Shown piece after piece: positions 44,441-53,451 of a stretch of DNA of 64,000 nucleotides (its first letter is position 1; every line of letters starts with the position of its first letter). The stretch comes from UBA3006 sp036746695. GTDB taxonomy: Bacteria > Actinomycetota > Acidimicrobiia > Acidimicrobiales > Ilumatobacteraceae. The position numbers and the translations under genes were made by a program. The DNA is taken from contig DAIODP010000001.1 of NCBI GenBank assembly GCA_036746695.1, forward strand, positions 806,001-870,000. Direction: 5' to 3'. The notes below the pieces were generated by a model, which saw nothing but the letters and a program-made list of their open reading frames with translations, was not told the origin of the DNA and did no database searches.

Positions 44441-46350
44441 CACGCAACCCCCCGATAGATGAACCACGCGAGTACTGCGACGAAGCCGACGGCCATGAGC
44501 GCGGCATAACTGCGTACGAAGCCGCTTTGTGCTTTGCGCACCGTGCCGCCGATATTGCGAACGAGGGTTGCAGTTCCGTTTACTGCACCGTCAACAATGT
44601 GCGCGTCCACCCACGCAATGCCGTTGAACAATGCAGCGCCGGGGCCGCCAACCAACTTGCTTGCACCGGCGTCGTAGTACCAGGCCTGCTCGAGCACCAT
44701 TGGCTCGATGGCTTTGAACTTACCTTTTGCATACACAGCGAATGCGGCGAGGATGCCAACTGTTGCGACGACGACCGCAACGCCAAGCAGGATGTACTTG
44801 TTGTTATAGGCCCACGTTTCGCCAATGTGCGCTTCGGACTCTTCGGTGATTGGTGCAAGCCAATGCTCGAGGAAGTGCAAATTCTTGGAAAATGGCAGCT
44901 GCATTGCCCCACCGACCACCGACAGGAAGGCAAGCACAACGAGTGGGAACAACATGATCTTTGGGCTTTCGTGTGGCGTGAAATCGCCGTGTGCGCCGTG
45001 TTCCGATGCGTGATCGTTCCATTTGGCTTTGCCGTAGAACACCATGATCACTTGGCGCGTCATGTAGTAAGCGGTGAGTAGTGCGGTGACGAGACCAACT
45101 ACATACAAGAAGCGATTGTTGGCGTACACGTAGAGCAAGATTTCGTCTTTTGACCAAAAGCCGGCAAACGGCGGAACGCCAGCAATGGCAAGCCAGCCAA
45201 TGATGAACGTGAAGGCAGTGACAGGCATCAGTTTGCGCAGCGCACCCATGCGGCGCATGTCTTGCTCGTGGTGCATGCCGTGGATGACCGAACCCGAACC
45301 GAGGAACAGCAACGCTTTGAAAAATGCGTGGGTGATCATGTGGAAGATTGCCGCAACATATGCGCCCGAGCCGATTGCCAAGAACATGTAACCCAGTTGC
45401 GAAACCGTTGAATACGCGAGCACCTTTTTGATGTCGTTTTGCGCAACCGCAACTGTTGCTGCATACAGCGCGGTGGCCGCGCCAACGACGGCAATGATGG
45501 TTGGCGCAAACTCGTACGAGGCGTGCAGCACTGGGCTCATGCGCGTCATGAGGAATACGCCGGACGTAACCATGGTTGCTGCGTGGATCAGTGCCGAAAC
45601 CGGGGTTGGGCCTTCCATGGCATCCGGCAACCAGAGATAGAGCGGCAACTGGGCGCTCTTGCCCATAGCGCCAACGAACAGCAACAGCGCAATTGCAGTT
45701 GCCGTAACAGGAGCAAGCGCGCCCGAGTGTGCCGCTTCGTTGATGGAGCCATACGAGATGGTGCCAAGTGAGCTGAACGCAAGGAACATTGCCGTCATCA
45801 CGCCGAAGTCGCCAATGCGGTTAGTGACGAACGCTTTCTTGCCGGCTACTGCCGCGCTATTTCGTGTGTGCCAGAAGGAGATAAGGAAGTACGAGCAAGC
45901 GCCCACGCCCTCCCACCCAAGGAATGTGACCAGCAAGTTTTCGCCAAGCACCAACATGAGCATGGAGAACACGAACAAGTTGAGATACAAGAAGAACTTG
46001 GAGAAGTTTGGATCGCCGTGCATGTAGCCAACTGCATACAAGTGAATGAGCGAACCGATGCCGGTGATGAACAGCGCCATGGTGATGGACAGCGGGTCGG
46101 CCAAGAGCGCCAAGTCGATTTGCAACGAGCCGACCGGCATCCATTCGAACAAGGTGACGACCGTGGAGCGCTCTTCGGATGGGCGCGACAGCAAGTCAAA
46201 GTAGACCATCACGGTGACAAGGAACGAAGCAATGGGCATAGCGCTTGCAAACAGGCCAGAGCGCGGCTCGCCCATGCGGCGGCCAAACACCATGAGCACA
46301 AGAGCACCAACAAGTGGGAATGCGGGAAGGAGCCACAGCAAGTCGGTCAT
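44440..46350 (-). CDS. nuoL: NADH-quinone oxidoreductase subunit L (14-subunit complex)
   Basis: The 636-residue distal pump subunit has normal length. It contains FLGWEGVGACSYFLISFWH, LPDAMEGPTPVSALIHAATM, and KKVLAYSTVSQLGYMFLAIG. The loop that carries the His-rich insertion in the other NuoL is short here (HASEHGAHGDFTPHESP). It lies 3 bp after nuoK. Confidence 0.96.
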   Translation of the reverse strand: MTDLLWLLPAFPLVGALVLMVFGRRMGEPRSGLFASAMPIASFLVTVMVYFDLLSRPSEERSTVVTLFEWMPVGSLQIDLALLADPLSITMALFITGIGSLIHLYAVGYMHGDPNFSKFFLYLNLFVFSMLMLVLGENLLVTFLGWEGVGACSYFLISFWHTRNSAAVAGKKAFVTNRIGDFGVMTAMFLAFSSLGTISYGSINEAAHSGALAPVTATAIALLLFVGAMGKSAQLPLYLWLPDAMEGPTPVSALIHAATMVTSGVFLMTRMSPVLHASYEFAPTIIAVVGAATALYAATVAVAQNDIKKVLAYSTVSQLGYMFLAIGSGAYVAAIFHMITHAFFKALLFLGSGSVIHGMHHEQDMRRMGALRKLMPVTAFTFIIGWLAIAGVPPFAGFWSKDEILLYVYANNRFLYVVGLVTALLTAYYMTRQVIMVFYGKAKWNDHASEHGAHGDFTPHESPKIMLFPLVVLAFLSVVGGAMQLPFSKNLHFLEHWLAPITEESEAHIGETWAYNNKYILLGVAVVVATVGILAAFAVYAKGKFKAIEPMVLEQAWYYDAGASKLVGGPGAALFNGIAWVDAHIVDGAVNGTATLVRNIGGTVRKAQSGFVRSYAALMAVGFVAVLAWFIYRGVA

Positions 46351-46353
46351 GGC

Positions 46354-46674
46354 TTAACCCTTCAGCTCGGCGAGGTCGTCGACGGTGACGCCATTGCGGC
46401 GACGCATGATTGAGACGATGATGCCGAGGCCCACCACCACTTCGGCGGCGGCAACGACAAGGACGAAAAAGACGATGGTCTGGCCGTTGATGTCGGCAAG
46501 GCGACGGCCGAGTGCGACAAACGACAAGTTGACGGCATTGAGCATGAGCTCGATGCACATGAACAGCACAAGTGGGTTGCGGCGCACGAGCACGCCGATG
46601 GTGCCGATGGTGAACAGCACTGCCGACAGCAGCAAGTACCACGTGGTGGTGGGAACGACGACTAATGCGTTCAC
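46354..46674 (-). CDS. nuoK: NADH-quinone oxidoreductase subunit K (14-subunit complex)
   Basis: The 106-residue three-span protein retains both proton-path Glu residues, in FMCIELMLNAVNLSFVAL and AAAEVVVGLGIIVS. It overlaps nuoJ by 4 nt. Length and position between nuoJ and nuoL are standard. Confidence 0.96.
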   Translation of the reverse strand: MNALVVVPTTTWYLLLSAVLFTIGTIGVLVRRNPLVLFMCIELMLNAVNLSFVALGRRLADINGQTIVFFVLVVAAAEVVVGLGIIVSIMRRRNGVTVDDLAELKG

Positions 46675-47216
46675 GGTGCGACCACCCTTTGGCCCTTGCG
46701 TTTGCGCGCGAGCAACACGGTGCCGACGACTGCGATGACGAGCAGTATTGAAGTCAATTCAAATGCCAACACGTAATCGGAGAAAATCGAGTTGGCAAGT
46801 TGAGCAACGTTGGCGTCCGGGTTGTCGCCAGCGATGTTGCTGGCGATTCCGTCGCCGCGGCCGATGACAGCCTCGGCTCCGGTGATGATGGCAGCAATAA
46901 GTAGGCCGAGCATTGCAACGCCGACAAATGCGGCAATCCAGCGCTGGCCCGCAATGGGCTCGGTGCGCAGTTCTTCAACGCGGTCGACACCAAGCAACAT
47001 GATCACGAAAAGGAATAACACCACGATGGCGCCCGCGTACACAATGACTTGCACGGCTGCCAAAAACTCGGCTTCTTGCGCCACAAACAACACGGCAACA
47101 CCGAACAATGTGAGCACGAGGCTGAGCGCGGCGTGCACGGGGTGCTTACGAACGACAACGCCGATTGCACCAACCAGAATCATGATTGAGGCGCAAACGA
47201 ATACGAACAACTCCAT
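46671..47216 (-). CDS. nuoJ: NADH-quinone oxidoreductase subunit J (14-subunit complex)
   Basis: The 181-residue five-span protein has HPVHAALSLVLTLFGVAVLF and AEFLAAVQVIVYAGAIVVLF, the conserved coupling helix. The ATG at 47216 overlaps the nuoI stop (TAATG); the longer open frame contains 50 Arg-rich residues read from nuoI in another frame and is rejected. Confidence 0.95.
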   Translation of the reverse strand: MELFVFVCASIMILVGAIGVVVRKHPVHAALSLVLTLFGVAVLFVAQEAEFLAAVQVIVYAGAIVVLFLFVIMLLGVDRVEELRTEPIAGQRWIAAFVGVAMLGLLIAAIITGAEAVIGRGDGIASNIAGDNPDANVAQLANSIFSDYVLAFELTSILLVIAVVGTVLLARKRKGQRVVAP

Positions 47217-47875
47217 TACTTGCTCGGCTGTTCTGGCGCGCGCACGCCGTAACCCAATTCGCCGCTCCAACCAACAACGCCTTCGAAACTTGCGTCGCCC
47301 GATGGAGCGGTTGCGCGCATCCATGCAGAGGTGTGCTCGTCTTCGCCCGGGCGCCAGTCTTCCCACGGCAAGTGCTGTGGTTTGCCATCGTCGCCCACCA
47401 CCAATTCGGCCTTGGTGTAAATGGCGTCTTGGCGATTAGTGAACGAGAACTCGAACAATTTTGATTCGGTAATTGCTTCGGTTGGGCATGCTTCCACGCA
47501 CAAGTCGCAATGGATGCAGCGCAGGTAGTTGATCTCGTAGATCCAGCCAAAGCGCTCGCCCGGCGAAGTTGGATTTTCCGGGTTGTTGTCGGCGCCACGA
47601 ACGTGAATGCACTTTGCTGGGCAGACCGCAGCGCACAACTCGCAACCGATGCACTTCTCCATGCCGTCTTCGTAACGATTCAACACGTGGCGGCCATGCA
47701 GGCGCTCGGGCTTGGCAATCTTTTCGTCCATGATTTCGGCACGCTTCGACGACTCGCCCGTTTTTGATTTGCTGATGGCCTTGCGGCGCACGCGGCCGCC
47801 CGAATACTGCGTGGTCACCTGATTTTTTCCGCCACGCTGACGCATGGTGACGAGGAAGCCTCCGAAGTAACCCAT
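47216..47875 (-). CDS. nuoI: NADH-quinone oxidoreductase subunit I (14-subunit complex)
   Basis: The 219-residue subunit binds clusters N6a and N6b through CIGCELCAAVCPAKC and CIHCDLCVEACPTEA. It is longer than the other NuoI mainly through a C-terminal extension of about 50 residues (WEDWRPGEDEHTSAWMR and beyond), a feature of the actinobacterial 14-subunit form. It overlaps nuoH by one base (TAATG). Confidence 0.96.
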   Translation of the reverse strand: MGYFGGFLVTMRQRGGKNQVTTQYSGGRVRRKAISKSKTGESSKRAEIMDEKIAKPERLHGRHVLNRYEDGMEKCIGCELCAAVCPAKCIHVRGADNNPENPTSPGERFGWIYEINYLRCIHCDLCVEACPTEAITESKLFEFSFTNRQDAIYTKAELVVGDDGKPQHLPWEDWRPGEDEHTSAWMRATAPSGDASFEGVVGWSGELGYGVRAPEQPSK

Positions 47876-49101
47876 TAGAACATCGACCCTTCCGCCTCGC
47901 GTTGTTTGGCGCTAACGCTAAACGCCAGTTGCAACAACACGTAGCAAATACCCAGTACGACAACCGAGACCACAGTGACTGCAACGGTGTTCCATCCCTG
48001 ATCGCGGCCAAGGCGCTGCGCGGCAAGCAACATGAACCAGCCAAGTGATGCAGGGATGAGTACTTTCCAACCGAGGTTCATCAACTGGTCGTAACGGAAG
48101 CGCGGCAGTGTTGCGCGCAGCCATACATATACATAGAGGAACACGAGCACTTTCAGGAACAGCCAGACGGTGCCTTCCAGGCCATTTGGAATGAGCGGAA
48201 TGTCGAGCACGACGCCGCGGAACGCAATGGGTTGCGGGCCGCCGAAGAACAGCGTGACCATAAGCGCGCTCATGGTGATGGTGTTCATGAATTCGGCGAG
48301 GAAAAACAGTGCGAAGCGGATGGACGAATATTCGGTGTTAAAGCCGCCAACCAATTCTTGTTCGGCTTCCACCAAGTCGAACGGCGGACGATTGAGTTCG
48401 GCAGTTGCCGAGATGAAGAAGATGACGAACGGAACCAAGCCAGTTGCAACAACATTCCAAGTGCCCAATGTGCCTTGCGCATTGACGATGCCGCTTGTGG
48501 ACAGAGTGCCGGTAACGAGGAAAACGGTTGCCAACGACATGCCAAGTGATGCTTCGTAACTGACCATCTGTGCAGATGCGCGCACCGAGCCAAGCAGCGG
48601 ATATTTAGAACCGCTGGCCCAGCCAGCAAGCATGATGCCGTAGACGGCAATTGCGGAGATTGCAAGTGCGAACAACACGCCAACTGGTGGGTCGGCAAGT
48701 TGCACGCGGGTTTGCTCGCCAAACCACGTGACCATGCCGCCGTTGCCGTCGCGATAGTCGCCACCAAGCGGGATGACGGAAAACGCAAGAAACGCGGGAA
48801 CAAACGAAAGAAACGGCGCGAGTTTGAAAACAAAACGGTCGGCGCGCTCGGGGATGAGGTCTTCCTTAAAGAACAGCTTGGTGCCGTCTGCAAGTGTTTG
48901 CAGCAAACCAAATGGGCCGGCCTTGTTGGGCCCGATTCGGTTGCCCATGCCCGCAACCACCTTGCGCTCGAACCACACCATGAGCATGGTTGCAACGAGG
49001 CCGGTAACAAATACGGCCAACACTTTGAGCAACACAATAATGAGCGGCGTCCAGAGCAAGTCGCCAACGAGCAGCGGATCGATCGCGAAGATGTTGATCA
49101 T
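47875..49101 (-). CDS. nuoH: NADH-quinone oxidoreductase subunit H (14-subunit complex)
   Basis: The 408-residue quinone-tunnel subunit has the standard WFERKVVAGMGNRIGPNKAG (Glu-Arg-Lys present) and LNRPPFDLVEAEQELVGGFN. The C-terminus keeps LPRFRYDQLMNLGWKVLIP. The ATG at 49101 overlaps the nuoG stop by 4 nt (ATGA). Comparison with the other NuoH in this window shows how far that copy has moved at the first tunnel motif. Confidence 0.96.
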   Translation of the reverse strand: MINIFAIDPLLVGDLLWTPLIIVLLKVLAVFVTGLVATMLMVWFERKVVAGMGNRIGPNKAGPFGLLQTLADGTKLFFKEDLIPERADRFVFKLAPFLSFVPAFLAFSVIPLGGDYRDGNGGMVTWFGEQTRVQLADPPVGVLFALAISAIAVYGIMLAGWASGSKYPLLGSVRASAQMVSYEASLGMSLATVFLVTGTLSTSGIVNAQGTLGTWNVVATGLVPFVIFFISATAELNRPPFDLVEAEQELVGGFNTEYSSIRFALFFLAEFMNTITMSALMVTLFFGGPQPIAFRGVVLDIPLIPNGLEGTVWLFLKVLVFLYVYVWLRATLPRFRYDQLMNLGWKVLIPASLGWFMLLAAQRLGRDQGWNTVAVTVVSVVVLGICYVLLQLAFSVSAKQREAEGSMF

Positions 49102-51443
49102 GCGATTTTCTCGATTCGCACGTCGCACACGTGGCTAGAGCCGTCAATAAGTTCGCGGGCGTCGGCGCCAGGTTGATTGAACGCAATTTGAGCGGTTCCC
49201 TTGAGTACGTCTTCGCTTTCAAAAATTGGAAGCAGCACTGTTGCTCGGGGCGAGGTGACCTTGACGTTGTTGCCAACATCCACGCCAAGTCGGGCGCGAT
49301 CGAGCGGATGAATAGTTACGCCGGCGCCTGGTGCCAGGTGTGCAAGCGACGGGCTGTTGGCCGTGCCGATTGCTGCGTCGTACAACTTGCGGAACATGAC
49401 CACGCGGTAGTCGTACGAATTTCGATCTTGGGCTGCGAATGGTGCGCGCGCCATGGTGATTGGTGTTGGGTGTTGCATCATGACGCCGTCGTGACGTACT
49501 GCCCGCGCATCGGCGGCGGGAGCGAATGCGGCAACGGTTGCCACCATTTTGTTGTGAACATCGGCGTACGACTCGAAGCCCAAGTCGATACCCGCCTCGG
49601 TTGCCAACTCAACGGCAATCATCCAGTCTGGGCGCGATGTTCCCTTCGGCGTAATTTTCTGGGCCACGTCACTAATTCGGCCTTCGATATTTGTTGTGGT
49701 GCCAACTTTTTCGCCGTAGGCGGCAGCAGGGAAAATGATGTTTGCTTGCGATGACGACTCGGTGATGAAGGTGTCGATGGCAATGACGTTGCGTGCGCCG
49801 TTGATTGCACGACGGGCCAAGTCGGCATCGGGCACATCGCGCAGCGGGTCGGCGCCAAGCAACACGAGGCACTCGATTTTGCCAGCAGCTGCAAGCTCCA
49901 GCATCTGCGTGGTGTCGGCTGCACCGTTTTGTGGTGCGAGGCCTGCGGTAATTGCGCCGCGCACGTTGCCACGGCGAAGCACTGGCAAAACTTTGGCATG
50001 CGGCGCAAGGTGCAATATTTCGCCAAGTGCGTGTACCACCGAGTCGGCAGACTCGGCCAAGTTCATGCGGCCGACAACAACCACTGCCGAGCCGCTGTTG
50101 ATCTGTTCGATTACGGAAGCATCGAGGGCTGCAACTGCTTGGGCGGTTTTGCCTGGCTCCACTTGCAGGCTCTTCCATGCATTTTGTGTAAGGCCAGTTG
50201 GGCGCGAAGTGAACTCGACAATGCGGGCCGTGCGCTTTTGCGCGGCATCACGCACGCGAAGGAACAAGACAGGAAGTTCTTCCTTCAAGTCGGGTGTGAG
50301 CAGAACGATTGTTTTTGCGGTTCCAAGGTCGTCGATGGTTGCTTGCGACAACGAAAAGATTTCGGCTGGGAGGCCGTCGGCAAGTTGGCAGTCGCGTTGA
50401 TCGACACCGAGTGCATCGGCAAAAGCGGCCCAGGCAAAGGCATCTTCGTTGGTACCACGGGCGCCACCGATGATGCCAACAGATTGCAGCGACACGGCAA
50501 GTGCAGTGCGCAACATGCGCGAGGCTGCATCGACTGCGCTTGACCATGAGGCCGCAACGAAACTTCCGTTTGCGTCTTTGATCAGTGGCGTAGTGACGCG
50601 ATTGTCGGAATTTACTGATTCGAAGTTGAAGCGGCCCTTGTCGCACAGCCAGCCCCAGTTGACTGGGTCGATGTCGACGCCTTGATAACGCACAAGTTCG
50701 TCACGACTGCTTTGCACAACGGTGCGGCAACCAACCGAACACGTGGTGCAGGTGCTCTCCACCTGGTCCAAGTCCCATGGGCGGGCCTTGAAGCGATATG
50801 GCTTTGCGGTGAGTGCGCCAACTGGGCAGATCTGCACGGTGTTGCCCGAGAAGTACGAGCTAAACGGCTCGTCGGGAAATGTATTGACTTGGGTGTTGTT
50901 GCCGCGGCTTGTGAATGAGATAAGCGCATCGCCCGCAACTTCGTCTGCGAAGCGCGTGCAACGATCGCACAAGATGCAACGCTCGCGATCGAGGAATACG
51001 TTGTCGGAAATTGGAATTGGTTTTTCGTAGTGACGCTTTTCTTCTACGTAACGGCTCTCGCCCGGGCCATGGCTGAAAGCCTGGTCTTGCAGCGGGCACT
51101 CGCCGCCCTTGTCGCACACTGGGCAATCCAGCGGATGGTTAGCAAGAAGCAATTCGAGCACACCCTCTTGCGCTTTTTTGACGCCTTCGGTTGCTGTGCG
51201 AACCACTTGGCCTTCGGCAACAGGTGTCATGCACGAGACAACCATCATTGGGCCGCGTGGGCCTTCCACTTCCACCAAGCATTGGCGGCACATGCCGACT
51301 GGTGTCATGCGTGGGTGATAGCAAAAACGCGGAATGAATTCGTTTGCGTCGTCGGCTGCGGCAATGACAAGGTCGCCCTTTTTCGCAGTAACGGCCTTGC
51401 CGTTAATCGTGAGGCTGACTGCTGTTGGGTCTGGCGTCGTCAT
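49098..51443 (-). CDS. nuoG: NADH-quinone oxidoreductase subunit G
   Basis: NuoG carries several iron-sulfur clusters of the NADH-oxidising arm. In the 781-residue protein the 2Fe-2S region is FCYHPRMTPVGMCRQC, followed by DCPVCDKGGECPLQDQ, CILCDRCTRF, and the extra N7-type motif CTTCSVGCRT with a later WLCDKGR. The rest is a molybdopterin-oxidoreductase-like domain with no catalytic cofactor in complex I. It occurs once in the window, since the first nuo cluster has no nuoG. It overlaps nuoF and nuoH by 4 nt each. Confidence 0.96.
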   Translation of the reverse strand: MTTPDPTAVSLTINGKAVTAKKGDLVIAAADDANEFIPRFCYHPRMTPVGMCRQCLVEVEGPRGPMMVVSCMTPVAEGQVVRTATEGVKKAQEGVLELLLANHPLDCPVCDKGGECPLQDQAFSHGPGESRYVEEKRHYEKPIPISDNVFLDRERCILCDRCTRFADEVAGDALISFTSRGNNTQVNTFPDEPFSSYFSGNTVQICPVGALTAKPYRFKARPWDLDQVESTCTTCSVGCRTVVQSSRDELVRYQGVDIDPVNWGWLCDKGRFNFESVNSDNRVTTPLIKDANGSFVAASWSSAVDAASRMLRTALAVSLQSVGIIGGARGTNEDAFAWAAFADALGVDQRDCQLADGLPAEIFSLSQATIDDLGTAKTIVLLTPDLKEELPVLFLRVRDAAQKRTARIVEFTSRPTGLTQNAWKSLQVEPGKTAQAVAALDASVIEQINSGSAVVVVGRMNLAESADSVVHALGEILHLAPHAKVLPVLRRGNVRGAITAGLAPQNGAADTTQMLELAAAGKIECLVLLGADPLRDVPDADLARRAINGARNVIAIDTFITESSSQANIIFPAAAYGEKVGTTTNIEGRISDVAQKITPKGTSRPDWMIAVELATEAGIDLGFESYADVHNKMVATVAAFAPAADARAVRHDGVMMQHPTPITMARAPFAAQDRNSYDYRVVMFRKLYDAAIGTANSPSLAHLAPGAGVTIHPLDRARLGVDVGNNVKVTSPRATVLLPIFESEDVLKGTAQIAFNQPGADARELIDGSSHVCDVRIEKIA

Positions 51444-52840
51444 GATGCTGCTGCCACTGCAGTTACGGGAATGGTGATGCGCTTGGTAACGCGCGATTCG
51501 AACTCGCTTCTAAACAGCGTGAGCGCCGAGTGCAACGGAGCAAACGCCGAAGGCCCAACGAAACAGATTGTTGTCATCTTGTAAGGAAACGGAACTGCTG
51601 CGAGGCCGAGCGCTTCGTTCGATGCGTGCGGGAAGTCTCCCGGGCAAATCATTGCGCCAACTTCCAGCATTTGTTGCAAGTCGGCGTCGGTGCCCTTGCC
51701 TTCAACAACGCGAGTGAGGATTCGCTCGAGCCAGGTGCCGCCTTCGCGACATGGCGTGCATTTGCCACACGATTCGTGCGCATAAAAACGTGTCAGCGTG
51801 AGTGCGGCGGCGGGAATGTCGGTGGTGGAGTCCATCACCATGATTGCGCCCGAACCGAGCATGGAACCCGCGGGCCCAACTTGGCTTGCTTCAAACGGTA
51901 AGTCCAACTGGTCTGGTGTAAACCACGGTGCCGAACCGCCACCAGGTACGAATGCTTTCAGTTCGTTGTCGTTGCGAATGCCGCCGCAAAATTCGGCGCC
52001 GTATAACAAGTCGCGAAATGTGGTGGTTCCGTTGATGATCTCGTACACGCCTGGGCGCTTGACATGACCGCTTACTGCAACCATGCGCGTGCCCGGCGAA
52101 GTTTTTGTACCGATTGCGTTGTATGCGTCTGCGCCATTGACGGCAAGCCATGGCAAGTTGGCAAGTGTTTCCACGTTGTTGACGATGGTTGGCTGGCCGT
52201 ACAAACCATTTGCGGCAGGAAAGAACGGTGGCTTCAGGCGCGGCATGCCGCGGTTGCCTTCGAGGCTTTCAATAAGCGCGGTTTCTTCGCCCACCACGTA
52301 TGCGCCAGCACCCCAGTGCAAAACGATGTCGACGGAGAAGTTGGAACCCAAAATGTTTTTGCCAACAAAGCCGGCCGCATATGCCTCGTTGAGTGCGGCA
52401 GCAACGCGCTCTTGTGCAAGCGCCATCTCGCCGCGAATGTACAAGAAGCATTGCGACAGACCAGCCGCGTAACACGCGATGAGGCAACCTTCAATCAGTT
52501 GGTGCGGGTCGCGCTCCATCAGCAGGCGGTCCTTATATGTGCCTGGCTCGCTCTCGTCGCCGTTGACAACCAAATAACGCGGCCACACTTGTTGCGGAGT
52601 TAAGCCCCACTTGGTGCCAGCAGGGAAACCTGCCCCGCCTCGGCCCAGCACTGTTGCTTTTTTAACTTCTTCGTGTACTTCGGCTGCGGGCAGATGCAAC
52701 GACTTGCGCAAACCTGCGTAGCCACCTGTTGCCATGTAGCGCTCGAGTGTGAACGAGTCGGCATATTCGAAGCGCGACGTGACGATCTTTGGTCGGTCGC
52801 CCGCTACAAAGCCAGGTGCGTGTGCGTATGTGTTTGTCAC
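51440..52840 (-). CDS. nuoF: NADH-quinone oxidoreductase subunit F
   Basis: NuoF binds NADH, FMN and cluster N3. The 466-residue protein has the FMN/NADH loop GRGGAGFPAGTKWGL, VVNGDESEPGTYKDR, and the [4Fe-4S] motif ESCGKCTPCREGG with a later Cys in MICPGDFPHAS. The GTG start at 52840 forms a GTGA overlap with the nuoE stop and begins TNTYAHAPGFVAG; an ATG eight codons upstream is an alternative. Confidence 0.96.
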   Translation of the reverse strand: MTNTYAHAPGFVAGDRPKIVTSRFEYADSFTLERYMATGGYAGLRKSLHLPAAEVHEEVKKATVLGRGGAGFPAGTKWGLTPQQVWPRYLVVNGDESEPGTYKDRLLMERDPHQLIEGCLIACYAAGLSQCFLYIRGEMALAQERVAAALNEAYAAGFVGKNILGSNFSVDIVLHWGAGAYVVGEETALIESLEGNRGMPRLKPPFFPAANGLYGQPTIVNNVETLANLPWLAVNGADAYNAIGTKTSPGTRMVAVSGHVKRPGVYEIINGTTTFRDLLYGAEFCGGIRNDNELKAFVPGGGSAPWFTPDQLDLPFEASQVGPAGSMLGSGAIMVMDSTTDIPAAALTLTRFYAHESCGKCTPCREGGTWLERILTRVVEGKGTDADLQQMLEVGAMICPGDFPHASNEALGLAAVPFPYKMTTICFVGPSAFAPLHSALTLFRSEFESRVTKRITIPVTAVAAAS

Positions 52841-53451
52841 AGCGCGGCCTTTCCGTCCATCCATGCGGGGCCGTCTACAACATCTTCTGGAGCAACTGCG
52901 CCTACACCCTTGTCGGCAGGGATGCGCTGGCGCACGGTGGCAACAGTGCCGTGCGGAGGAATTTCGTTATCGAGTTTGCCCGAGCGCAAGTCGTCGATGA
53001 GTGCGTCGAAGTCGGCTGGGGTTACACGAAACCGGTAGCGATAATTGACTTGCAGCGTTGGCGCCTCGGTGCAAGCGGCCTGACACTCGGCATGCGCAAG
53101 TGTGAACATTCCGTCTTGAGTGGTGCCGCCTGGCTTTACGCCAAGCACGTGTTCGGCGTGATGCATCAGTTCTTGAGCACCCATCAGTGCGCACGACATG
53201 GTTCCGCACATGTTGATGAGATATTTGCCAACTGGCTCGAAGCGGAACATCTCGTAGAACGATGCCGTTCCGTACACCTCGGCAGAAGTGACGCCGACGA
53301 GTTCGCCAAGATGCACCATAGATTCGCGCGTGATGTAACCGTTTTGTTCTTGCGCCAAATGCAGCAGCGGGATGAGTGCCGACTTTGGTCGTGGGTAGCG
53401 AGCAATGATCTCTCTAGCTGTTGCCACGTTGGCGTCGTTCAGTCGGCTCAT
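52837..53451 (-). CDS. nuoE: NADH-quinone oxidoreductase subunit E
   Basis: NuoE holds the [2Fe-2S] cluster N1a. The 204-residue protein has the four ligands as CGTMSC (Cys82, Cys87) and CQAAC (Cys123, Cys127). The N-terminal helical part includes SALIPLLHLAQEQNGYI. The ATG at 53451 overlaps the nuoD stop by 4 nt; the upstream part of the open frame lies within nuoD and is Arg/Pro-rich, so it is rejected. A C-terminal tail of about 45 residues follows the thioredoxin-like domain. Confidence 0.95.
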   Translation of the reverse strand: MSRLNDANVATAREIIARYPRPKSALIPLLHLAQEQNGYITRESMVHLGELVGVTSAEVYGTASFYEMFRFEPVGKYLINMCGTMSCALMGAQELMHHAEHVLGVKPGGTTQDGMFTLAHAECQAACTEAPTLQVNYRYRFRVTPADFDALIDDLRSGKLDNEIPPHGTVATVRQRIPADKGVGAVAPEDVVDGPAWMDGKAAL